Below, piece by piece: positions 55,185 to 64,000 of a stretch of DNA of 64,000 bases (positions within the stretch are counted from its first letter, which is position 1; every line of letters starts with the position of its first letter). The notes under the pieces are model-generated. The model was given only the letters and a program-made list of their open reading frames with translations, did not search any database and was not told the DNA's origin. This stretch comes from Pezicula radicicola (taxonomy: Eukaryota; Ascomycota; Leotiomycetes; Helotiales; Dermateaceae), in the NCBI GenBank assembly GCA_003008705.1, contig PDUO01000034.1, positions 248,001-312,000 of the forward strand, in the 5' to 3' direction. The position numbers and the translations under genes were made by a program.

Positions 55185-55760
55185 GAAAGGAAAAGATTTG
55201 CTGCATGGCGTAGTGGCGTAGTGTAGATACCCAGGCGTTACTAGGTTTGCTTGATTTGCTTATACGGGACAAAGGATTTCGATGACAGTTGCTCCAAAAA
55301 TGAATAGGAGTCACATTAAGCTGCACATGCCTCGCAATCAAGTGAATTACTCAATCTGAGTGACTTATTCAAATCTGGCGAATGGCTGAAGAGATGTACG
55401 TCCATCTTTAGGTTCTTTCTAATTATTTTTTGATGGTTGAATTATGGAGTTGCGTAGTTGGTTTGAGCTGCCTACTTGCTCTGATGGGCTCACTTGGACC
55501 CATTTGGATAACTGGCTTGGTTTGAGCTTGGCTTGAGCTATCGACTTTGGTTGAGTGTTTCCCTTGTTTTGAATAACTGTGTCCGCAAAGGAAATATGGT
55601 TCGAGTTATCATTTACGTTCTGGAGGCTACTTGCCTAAATTATCGCTTGCTATGCGTATGCCTGGCAAAAGCCTCAACTGCCAATAACCAATCTATCTCA
55701 TCCACCCAAATAGTCATTACCCTTAACGCCAAGACCCATGCGTTACCCACCAATAATTGT
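55185..55760. other. Intergenic between convergent E3 and E2 genes
   Basis: Shared 3' flank. A repeated TTGGTTTGAGCT-type run appears around 55455-55530 with little else. Confidence 0.45.
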
Positions 55761-56355
55761 TCAATCTTCTCCAAGGCTTTCCCTCACATTCTTCCTACAC
55801 CTCTTTCGGAACTCCTTTTTCGTATCATTGCCATCCCGGTCAGCTCTCCACAGCTTCGCTGCCTCCACGTTCGCAGGACTCTCGTCATTGGGACTGTGCA
55901 ACAGACTAATCACGCTGACCAAGATACTCTCTGGTGTTTGGACCGGTGACCATCTTTCTGATGCCATTTCGTAACCGTATTCGTCGTCTTTAGGTGGGTG
56001 CAGGATTGAGATGCAGAGGAGTCCGTTTTCGTAGATGTTTGGGTGGAATGGAATTGGTGTTTGGAAGGTGAGGGATGGTGGCATCAGAGGATAGGTAGGT
56101 GGAAATTTGAGCCTGCAGCGGAAGTTGCCTCCTATATACGAGATTGTCAGTTCGGATGAAAACAGCGTACTATGCTGTGGGGCATGAGAGCGTACCTCCG
56201 TAGTATTTACAGTCGTCACTGACCATGAGCATGACCTCCCACTCGAAGACATTCGAATCGTTCACCAGCCCGCAAGATATTCCAGGCAGATCTTTCGCTT
56301 TCTGCATCTCCTTCAATTGCCGCCGTAATAGGTTTGCTGCCCCTGAGGTAGCCAT
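55761..56355 (-). CDS. Ubiquitin-conjugating enzyme E2, UBE2G/Ubc7 type, 176 aa
   Basis: Two exons, 56355-56196 and 56131-55761, join across a 64-nt intron in phase 1. The E2 fold reads end to end: LLRRQLKEMQK start helix, FEWEVMLMV and YYGG loop, FPPTYPLMPPSLTFQTPIPFHPN with HPN at residues 83-85, and the active Cys93 in ENGLLCISIL. The loop after the Cys is long and acidic (HPPKDDEYGYEMASERWSP), the UBE2G/CDC34 class insertion of 12-13 residues. Then PESILVSVISLLHSPNDESPANVEAA and a basic C-terminal helix without a membrane anchor. UBE2G2 (Ubc7) works in ER-associated degradation with K48 chains; yeast Ubc7 needs Cue1 to recruit it. Length is normal. Confidence 0.93.
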
Positions 56356-57580
56356 GTTTGTAGGTCTGTGGTGGTGTTCGCGCTCAAGTGGAGTACCGGA
56401 CGATCTCGCGTGGCGTTGGATTGTGGTGGACTTGAAGTGTGATGCAGAGGTTGAAGTTGAGGATCGTATAAATAGTTTCGCCGACCATCAGAGGATATGT
56501 GCGACCACTTGCGTCAAATTGAGGTAAAAGTAAGAAGAGTCTGAGACTGTCGGATCGTCTTGAATATTCGAGGTCGGTCAAGTCGAGTCCTCCCCACCTG
56601 TTCCGAGACACTCTGGCTTCGTGTGTTTATGCGTGAGTACTGAGTATTCACGAGACCGACGACTCTCAGTTGACGTTAGGCACCCAAGATTGGCGGTCAA
56701 TTGCGAGGCAGTCGCTCAATAGAATGGTGGTGTTGTAGTGTGCTGACCATTGGAAGGCTTTTGGTGGGGTCAAGATCTCCAATCTCCGCTCCCGAAGCCG
56801 GGGGATCTCACCGTCTCCTTCGGGGAGTTGTTTCTATGACCGGACCACCACTCATCACTCTCCTCCTCCTCCTTTTCTTTGTCTTCTCCAAGTCCAAGTC
56901 CGACGTACCTACTCACGACAACCACATCTGTCTTTCTCTATCTTGTTCGCTAAGTGCTTCATCAATATCATCATATGCCCGACAGTGTCTAGTAGATGCT
57001 GGAAACCTCATGAACTTGATGAGTCGTTCAACGACAAGTCGAGTGACTTTCCGCATCACGCCTGCTCCGAATAGCAAAGCTGTTTGCCAGAATGAGAATT
57101 GAGAAATACACATTGATTTCAGATTTTGCACACCGGTCGACTACCCAAAACAAGGCCGCCCTCTTCGACTAAAGTAATCATGATTTCTTGTATGGAAACT
57201 CAATATCAGCTGCTAATTTACAGCCGGATCTGGTGGATTACCAACGTTCCCATAGCTTCACAGCTACCCCGCACGATTCTCAAGACAGAGCTATCTTGTT
57301 ATTTGTTGAGGGCCCCTTGTCAGCATATCACGCAATGTGATGTGACGGTTGTGCAAGAGATCAAGTGTTGAAGTTAACTGTATTTCTAATGTTGATTACA
57401 ATTGTTGCATTTGAAATCAAAGACGCAATCGTGGATTATCGTGGAGGATAAGTATCTGCATTCTAGTACAAGTAAGTAGTGGTTGTTATCAAGCTTCAAT
57501 TGAACTTCCATTGCAAGTCCAGATTATACAGTTTCTTCAGAACTCGCCCAACACCCGCTTTTCCGTGTAATAAACTCAAT
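56356..57580. other. Intergenic, nothing recognised
   Basis: About 1.2 kb between divergent genes (E2 gene leftward, CmcJ-like gene rightward). I see no supported third gene. Confidence 0.4.
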
Positions 57581-58594
57581 ATGGCTTCGACAACGCAAAG
57601 TCAAGGAGTTGCCCCTCACCTACTTTCACCAGTAGGAAACCAAGTTCGAGTTGCCGATCTTCTCAACTCTACGGCTCAGACTCCCAAGCCTCGGGACATT
57701 ACTGCCACTTTCAACTACTTCAAGGCGCCAGCAGATGGCTCTGAGCCTGAGCCCAATTATGTCGACAGGCCTCAAGGCTACCTCAGGAAGCCAATATCAC
57801 AGGCTCTGCCTGTCCACGACATTCGCGGGTCAGAAGACAAGCACACTTTGGATACAAGTGGCTTTCAAATTGTAAACCATAAGAGTACCGAGAAAGACTT
57901 CTTGGATGACGACAAGATCAAGAGTGTCTACTATGCAGAGGTGGAAGACCTTCTCAAGAAAGCGTAAGTGAAAAGGATAACTTTGATTCCTCAATACCAT
58001 ACTCACTATAATAGCACTGGGGCCTCCCAAATCTTCATTTTCGACCATACCATTCGACGTGCAGCCATTGACTCTCGCGGTGTTGTCAAAGATGCCGATC
58101 AAGCGGCTGCAGCTCGTGGTCCTGTCCAACGGGTCCATATCGATCAGTCGTACGCCGCTGCCCCAGAACGAGTCTTATATCATCTACCTGAGCAAGCCGA
58201 GCAACTCTTGAAGGGCCGCTTCCAAATTATCAACGTTTGGCGACCCATCAAAACAATTCACAAAGATCCGCTTGGCATTGCAGCCGCTAACTCCGTTGTC
58301 GACGATGAACTTGTTCCCATTAAGCTCGTCTACCCGCATCGTACTGGCGAGACATACTCTGTTAGACCTGCAAAGGAAGATCGAACTGACGGGGGTCATC
58401 AATGGTATTACTTGTCTCAACAAACACCCGAGGAGGTGACTCTTATCAAGTGTTTCGATAGCAAGGTCGATGGGAGGGCAAGGAGAGTACCACATAGCGC
58501 TTTTGTGGATGAGGAGTATGCCGAGGGAGGTTGGCCAGCGAGAGAGAGTATTGAAGTTAGAACACTGGTGTTCCACCCTGATGATACGGATTGA
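57581..58594 (+). CDS. CmcJ/asaB-like non-haem iron oxygenase-family protein, 320 aa
   Basis: Two exons, 57581-57963 and 58015-58594, join across a 51-nt intron in phase 2. The family pattern is TATFNYFK near residue 45, GWxxx-like PQGYLRKP, then IFIFDHTIRRA, the metal-type RVHIDQSYAAAPERV (His-x-Asp), RFQIINVWRPI, LAIAAANS-like, and YYLSQQTPEEVTLIKCFDS, HSAF. This matches fungal proteins annotated as 7-alpha-cephem-methoxylase P8 chain-related, asaB or GA4 desaturase family. Members oxidise small molecules with Fe(II), but most substrates are unknown. There is no signal peptide. The stop is 131 bp from the stop of the convergent GH5 gene. Confidence 0.88.
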
Positions 58595-58725
58595 AGAACC
58601 ACTTTACAGATAAAGTCGGTTTTCAGGCTGCTACTCGTGTACTCCCAATTTGTTTTCCACTTTATGTACCTTGGCGTTTTGTACCACAAGAATATATACA
58701 AAGAATGTTGGCTGGCTAGCCTGGC

Positions 58726-59952
58726 TCAAGGAGTCTGGTTAACCGTCCACATATTTCCAATCGTCGAAATGAAGTTCGAGTTCCTCCAACCACTCCAATC
58801 GCTGTTCAAAATCCCAAAAGTCTCATCATAGTTGACCGTCCCATCCCGAACATAATAACTCCCCTGCAAAGCCCAAACTGACCAATCCGCGTCATTACTC
58901 TCCATATACTCCACAAGACAAGTATAATATGCCTTCTCAGCCGAACTCGGCGAACTCTGCGTCCATCCAAACTCACTAAGCCACAAAGGCCCAGTATACG
59001 CCTGATTCTGACTTAACAGATAACCAACACTATTCCCCAGATCGGTAGTATAAGCACTACAATCATCCGTATCACTATTACTCCAAGAGTAACTATGAAA
59101 CTCCCAAACCAACTTATTCGCAATCCCAATACTTGCCGTATCAAGCTGCTTATTATAAATAAAAGATAAATCCGTCGCATAATTAACACCACCAACAACA
59201 ACCAAAACATTCCCATTAGCATCATGAATAGCCTCAGCACCTTGAGTAACCAAATTATACCAATCGGCATGACTATTACCATCCTGACTCCCGACAGCCC
59301 TCAACTCATTCCTCAGCGACATCCCCACAACATTCGAATAAGAACCCGCAAACGCAGCCATTGCTTTCAGCCCAGCTAACCAATTAGCCGTATTGAAATA
59401 TTGTGAATTCGCCGCGTTATACCCGGATGCTGAAGCCCACCATCCATTTCCATCCGTAGTACTACAACACCACGAAGCTTTCGAAACATGATTATCCAAT
59501 ATAACCATAACACCCACCTCTTCCAACGCACTAATCACCTGACCAAAAGCACCCCTCGTAGTCGAACTAGCTAACCATGAATTCTTCGATACGGCAGTCG
59601 TATATAAATTCGTCAAACCACTACCCGTACCCGTTTCCGTAGCTGCAGTACTGAAAGATGAGGATACGCTCTGCGTAGGATTTAAAGCCATATCGATTGA
59701 ATAGGTTAAACGGACGCAATTGAATCCGGCATTGGCTATCCAGGAACTTATTGTGGTTACGGATTGGTGTTGGAGACCTTCTGGGATGTTTACTTCGGAT
59801 GCGCCGGCCCAGTTTACGCAGCGGAGTTTTGTGCGTGTGTTGCTGCTGTTTAGGATCCAGCGTTGGGAGGTGTGGAGGACTTGGCTTTTTATGAGGGTGG
59901 GGAGGAGGAGGGTTGTTAGGAGGATGAGGATGTGGTGGATTGTGGTGTGCAT
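58726..59952 (-). CDS. Secreted GH5-family glycoside hydrolase, 408 aa
   Basis: One exon. The Met at 59952 is preferred to the upstream Met at 60030, because MHTTIHHILILLTTLLLPTLIKSQ is a good signal peptide directly at the start. The GH5 fold pattern is present: CVNWAG with W48, GFNCVRLTYS, VMVILDNHVS, GMSLRNELR with acid/base Glu216, VWEFHSY, and LWLSEFGW with nucleophile Glu327. Several Cys could form disulphides. No carbohydrate-binding module or linker is attached; the mature enzyme is a single catalytic domain. The sub-family (endoglucanase or related) cannot be set from motifs alone. Exported through the secretory pathway; likely acts on plant or fungal wall glucans. Confidence 0.92.
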   Translation of the reverse strand: MHTTIHHILILLTTLLLPTLIKSQVLHTSQRWILNSSNTRTKLRCVNWAGASEVNIPEGLQHQSVTTISSWIANAGFNCVRLTYSIDMALNPTQSVSSSFSTAATETGTGSGLTNLYTTAVSKNSWLASSTTRGAFGQVISALEEVGVMVILDNHVSKASWCCSTTDGNGWWASASGYNAANSQYFNTANWLAGLKAMAAFAGSYSNVVGMSLRNELRAVGSQDGNSHADWYNLVTQGAEAIHDANGNVLVVVGGVNYATDLSFIYNKQLDTASIGIANKLVWEFHSYSWSNSDTDDCSAYTTDLGNSVGYLLSQNQAYTGPLWLSEFGWTQSSPSSAEKAYYTCLVEYMESNDADWSVWALQGSYYVRDGTVNYDETFGILNSDWSGWRNSNFISTIGNMWTVNQTP

Positions 59953-60879
59953 TTTTTGATTTGTGGGTTTGCGATTTGGGAGACTGGGTTTGATATGTAG
60001 AAGAAAAAAAATTGTAGAAAACCACTTCAATTTGTTTCTTTTGAAAAGAAAAAGGGTGATACTAATTGTTTATATATAAAAATTCAGGGTTCAAGTTAAA
60101 CCACATTTTTCATTGCTTTAGCCAAGTCGGTCCGAAGCATCGTGAATGAAGGATTGGGATTTTCATTTTAGTCAGTTGATAAAAAGAATCCATCTTATAC
60201 GAAGGGTATTTCCATGGTATCGAAAATAACTATTGAGTTACCTTGTCCCATGATACGTTAAATTAAACAATTCCCCCCCTGATTTCTCCACAGAATCCTA
60301 TGGTGGCTGTTGGGTTCTTCCCCTGCTTCGGTACTTGGTTCCCCGCGTTAAGGCTTTGTCCGCGGAGATCGGTACCGAGAAGTTTATCCTTTTTGGTGTA
60401 TTTACTTTACTTTCGGGGGATGAGATCCCGGTTTTTGGATTTATTGGGAGATGAGATGGAAGTTGTGCTTAGGTAGGTCCTATGGTAGTAAAAATATTGA
60501 AATGGGTTGCGAAAATGAGTATACAAAAATATTATAATTGTGATTTTGGATACATATATATAGTATTAAGATAGCTATTCTTTAACTATCTTCCCTCTAT
60601 AAATTTATATAGGGCGGTAATATACAAGATACTAAATTAGGGAATACTTAATGTTGCTAAGCTCTTACTCTAATCCCCTCCTCTTGGAGTATAATAGAGT
60701 AATAAAAACACTTTTAAGAGCGAAGTGGTGTTTTTTTAATGCTAACTCCTCTTTCTTATAAGAGATTTTACAAAGTATAAAGCTACTATCTTAGTACTTA
60801 AGAACCAATATGGTTTTCTAAGGTAGAGAGATATTCTAATTTATATACAGTAGTCTAGTAACTTAAGTGCAGCTATGCA
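59953..60879. other. Intergenic with TATA-like element and AT-rich block
   Basis: The minus-strand TATA is listed below. 60480-60870 is AT-rich with TATA-rich runs and looks non-coding. Confidence 0.5.
60071..60080 (-). promoter_or_regulatory. TATA-like element of the GH5 gene
   Basis: On the minus strand this reads TTTATATATA, about 120 bp before the start codon at 59952. Spacing is suitable for a TATA box. Confidence 0.5.
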
Positions 60880-63800
60880 TCATTTTGTGACTGCCTGAAC
60901 AACAGACTTATTGTTATCACCAACATCAATCCCAAACCTCGTCTCACCACTACGTTGGTCACCACGCCACCCAATACTAAACAACCAGCCCTCAAAAATG
61001 CCATTCTTTCTCAGCTCCTTATCATTTAACATCTCTGCCCCTTCAGGGATAACATTCTTACTTAGCATCTCTGATCCAGCAACCAAAGAAGCTACAGCAG
61101 AAATACTACAAGGGTTTTTAGGCAGCACATTCCTCACATCCATAACTGCAAACGTCAAAATGGTACATAGCAATAGAAGTATTAAGAGTGCCGTTAGAAC
61201 ATGAGTGGAAATTGTGTTCTGCTTCAGGCGAAGTCGGTTGGGCGATATTATTGTGCCGTTGAAATGGACTTGTGTAGTGCTAGAAGGGATCGAGGTGGTT
61301 GAACTTCGTTCTGAGTTAAGCGCTTGTGCTACAGCCTGGCCATATATATTATCTACAGCATCTATGAGCTGCGGAACATTACTCTGTCCTAATAGATTAG
61401 CTGGAGGAATAGCACCGGGCATAGTTAAGATTGTCTGAAAGACGGTGTCGAATGTACCAGTGGATCCTGCATCACCTTGAAGTAGTCCTGATTGGAGGCC
61501 GTATATCGATGACTTGGAGTAGAATCTGGCAGTTGCTTCGTCGGGTACAGGTGGATTTTCTGTGGAGAAAGAATAGCTAGGTAAGGCGAATGTTGCGTTG
61601 ACGTTGACTTGTTCGATGTATGGCCAGCAGTATAGAGCTGTGAGATCTGAGGTGGTATCTCCGGTAACGTATCCGAAGAATATCTAATGTACATATATGT
61701 GAGTCAGCAATATATGGCATGGCAGCGTTCGTGTGGTACTGACCCAGACCCAAGGGCATTCGGGAAATTCGTTTTGATTTCTGCTTGTCTCGTTGTATAC
61801 ATCTATCCAATGACCAAAATAGCTATCCGGCTGAGCGCCGATGTTATGCAAAGCAAAGAACTCACCATCATAAGGTATGTTGCTTCCAAAACCAGTTGTT
61901 GCAGGGTAATCGCAGCCTTGAGGTGCCCCTGTGGCATTGAAATATATCGAACCGTCCTTAAACTCGGCCCTCGTTATAGAGCTCTCGGGTATCTGAGTAC
62001 AATTGGTTCGTCCTCTGAGTCCAGGAACAGTAATATGTAAAGCCGATCCATTTAGGGGGTCTGACTCTAACTCTTTTGAAAGGAGTTCTAACTCGGGAAA
62101 AACGAGGTTGTTGTATGTCCAAGTTGGGTAAGGAACATCGTAAAACAATATTAAATCCATAGGTAGACTATAGGCTAGACTCTGGGTGAGATTAGACCCT
62201 AGTAAGCTGGGTTGTTGAAATACAGCTCCGTATTGTTGTGGTACAGTTTGGCTTTGGAACAGTCCGCTAGCGACAATCGTAAGAAACGGGGTTATTAGCA
62301 TAGCAATAGACATTGCTGAGACTGGCAAGTGATGTCTTCTGGTAACAGCTCTGAGTAATGCATGAATGCTTGTCTTGTCAAGAAAGTTCTCCATGATAGA
62401 GACACGAGCTACTGCGCGTCCTTGGTGCAACACGTGGTAGGGTTGGAATATCTGGGTAGAGAAATTGATGGAGCCGAGAAGTTGACCTAAAATAACGAAG
62501 GTGAGGGTGGGGATGTAGGTGTAGGTGTACTGGGGAAACTCCCCATCTGCGATGTTGACGATTCCGTCATGGTCTTGTGAATATTTGTTTAATACTTCCA
62601 AAACAATAATCAGCATGACAAGGGTAATAATGATGATGACCCTAAATGAACGTGACAGGGAGAATGGCAAGTACCAGTCAACTTTCTTGGCTCTCTCTGC
62701 CTCAGACTTGGTCTGGGAAGGTGAGGCCGGAGCTTGCTTTTTAGTAGACTCTAGATTTCGCTCTTTCGTATCTGGCGACTCTGCATGTGGCGCCTCTGTT
62801 TTTAAGCCTTCAATAATTGGCTCTAAATTTGGTTTGGGAGCAACGGCTTCCGGAGCTAATTCCTCCAACTCAGACTGTATTGTAGGGTGTTCTGTAGTCG
62901 GCTTCATACTTGGCATTGGATTTACCTGTACGGTGGACTCTTGGAATGTAACGATGTTCGAATTTGCAGTCGGCTCTAGATCAGTGCTTGGGACGACTTC
63001 TTCTGTAACGATGATATGCGAGCTTTGGTCTGGAGATATTTGAGGCCAGAGAACCTGGAATTTCCGCCGTCCCAACTGGTGGCGGATGGTCTCCAGGGAG
63101 GCAGTCCCAAGGCCTAGATGTGCTTGTATTAGTGCAGGGCTTCTCGCTAGGATTGTACTAAGGCCTCCTATTGAACCCGGATCGCGGGATGCGGTCATGT
63201 CTCGGGACTGAATGTATATGTAAATCGTACTCAGTACTACAATACCTATTCACAGTTAGAATTTAGATTCTGCATACATGAATCTACGAACATACCAAGA
63301 AGGCCTTCCATCAACGAGAAGGACAAGGTCCGAACGAAAAGCCTTGATTCTTGACGTATAGATATACCATTAAACAAATCCTGGGCCGGTATCATAAGGT
63401 TTGCGTGAGCGTGTTGAGCTGCCCATGCTCCAAAGAAGCGGCGGATAGAGTCCTGCAAGACCTGTTGGTTCAGAAAGCCAGTCATATCCTTCTGCGGCAT
63501 GGTGGCATTCATATATGCAAAGATTCCAGATGCGGCGAACCCTGCCCCGTTATTTATCCACTTAGTCGCAGCATCTGTAGCAATGTAATTAACCATGCCT
63601 TCGATTAAATAATCTGCCAGATCTGGAATGGGAGTTGATGCTGTGTTTGGGAGGATGGAAACGACCGGGTCAATGACTTCGCTCCCGCTGCTGCCCGTGT
63701 TGAAAGTTATCGAGGCTCGACTGATAGAGTATACAGGTTTGCAAATGAGATATGTAGCGTCTTGAACTGTGTCAAAAGTACAATTCCCCGGACATAGGCC

Positions 63801-64000
63801 TACAGCAAGCACATATCGAGTGCTACCTGTTATTCCAGACGGTATAGTTTCACAGCTGTCCATATTGCCCTTGAAGAAGGAGCTGTTGAGGGAGTAAAAG
63901 TTTATATCCAGACCAGTACAATTTCCCGCTCTCAGGTATCCGATGGTCTCCGCAGAGTAATCTGTAGAATTACTTTCTGGATATGCTGTTCCAGGTTGAC
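60880..64000 (-). CDS. DUF3433-domain membrane protein, 5' end outside window
   Basis: Exons read right to left: 64000 (open at window end) to 63296, 63245-61744 and 61683-60880, with introns of 50 and 60 nt and agreeing phases. The frame is open to the window edge, so only the C-terminal part is seen (about 1003 codons). The first exon is extracellular-like with N-glycosylation sites (NST, NCT, NSS) and leads to a helix at LSFSLMEGLLG-IVVLSTIYIY. DUF3433 signature follows: DPGSIGGLSTILARSPAL. Then a Glu/Pro/Lys-rich loop, a helix IIIITLVMLIIVLEVL, a second DUF3433-like half (TYIPTLTFVILGQLLGSINF, ...ISTHVLTALLILLLLCTIL), and a polar C-terminus. The family is fungal, multi-pass and of unknown function, likely at the plasma membrane or vacuole. 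Confidence 0.88.

Noticed and set aside
8718..58594. A split beta-lactam pathway, since the acyltransferase-like gene and a cephem-methoxylase P8-like gene are both in the window.
   Set aside because: They are 48 kb apart with many unrelated genes between, no NRPS or isopenicillin synthase is present, and both names come from broad families whose fungal members mostly have other substrates.

Overview
The window reads as nuclear DNA of a filamentous ascomycete (Pezizomycotina). The evidence is short GT-AG introns of about 48-70 nt, gene families that are mainly or only fungal (DUF6590, 2EXR, DUF3433, SesA/NACHT, PF11951-type regulators, CmcJ-like oxygenases), and a retrotransposon eroded by C:G to T:A transitions as expected from RIP. 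A leotiomycete (Helotiales) origin is my guess from overall flavour, not a proof. No rRNA gene, tRNA gene or CRISPR array was recognised. All gene models below were built by hand from splice signals and reading phase.

Layout. 0-8.3 kb: a CorA-type Mg2+ channel gene split by a 7.1-kb Ty1/copia element on the minus strand, with 186-bp LTRs, a 5-bp target duplication, and strong AT decay inside. 8.7-12.5 kb: an acyl-CoA:6-APA-acyltransferase-like hydrolase, an intact-looking DDE transposon with 47-bp perfect terminal inverted repeats, and a flavin-reductase-like protein. 12.5-17.2 kb: gene-poor, with a short interstitial telomere-type repeat, a decayed MFS transporter C-terminus and one hypothetical gene. 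17.2-24.7 kb: three neighbouring DUF6590 genes carrying four DUF6590 domains, one fused to C2H2 zinc fingers and one ending in a 15-bp minisatellite. 25.7-27.2 kb: an unrecognised four-exon gene. 28.2-30.7 kb: remains of a fungal NLR locus, namely a SesA-domain ORF that has lost its start codon and a broken NACHT gene without a P-loop. 31.5-33.3 kb: a sugar transporter. 36.0-39.8 kb: a tandem pair of 2EXR genes that also share promoter and downstream repeat. 40.0-41.8 kb: CSN12.

43.5-45.6 kb holds the most unusual gene: a Ser/Thr protein kinase domain followed by an eIF4G-type MIF4G domain, with an apparent one-base frameshift in the kinase activation segment. 46.3-64 kb is a denser and mostly conventional stretch: a small secreted protein, a PF11951-type regulator without a visible zinc cluster, an SDR, a multi-pass membrane protein, a SAP-SWIM-RING ubiquitin ligase convergent with an E2 of the UBE2G type, a CmcJ-like oxygenase, a secreted GH5 glycosidase, and the 3' part of a DUF3433 membrane protein that runs off the window end.

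The genes do not form one pathway. Two local themes stand out: lineage-type duplication (DUF6590, 2EXR) and decay of accessory genes (CorA, MFS, SesA/NLR). The adjacent E3/E2 pair may or may not be functionally linked.
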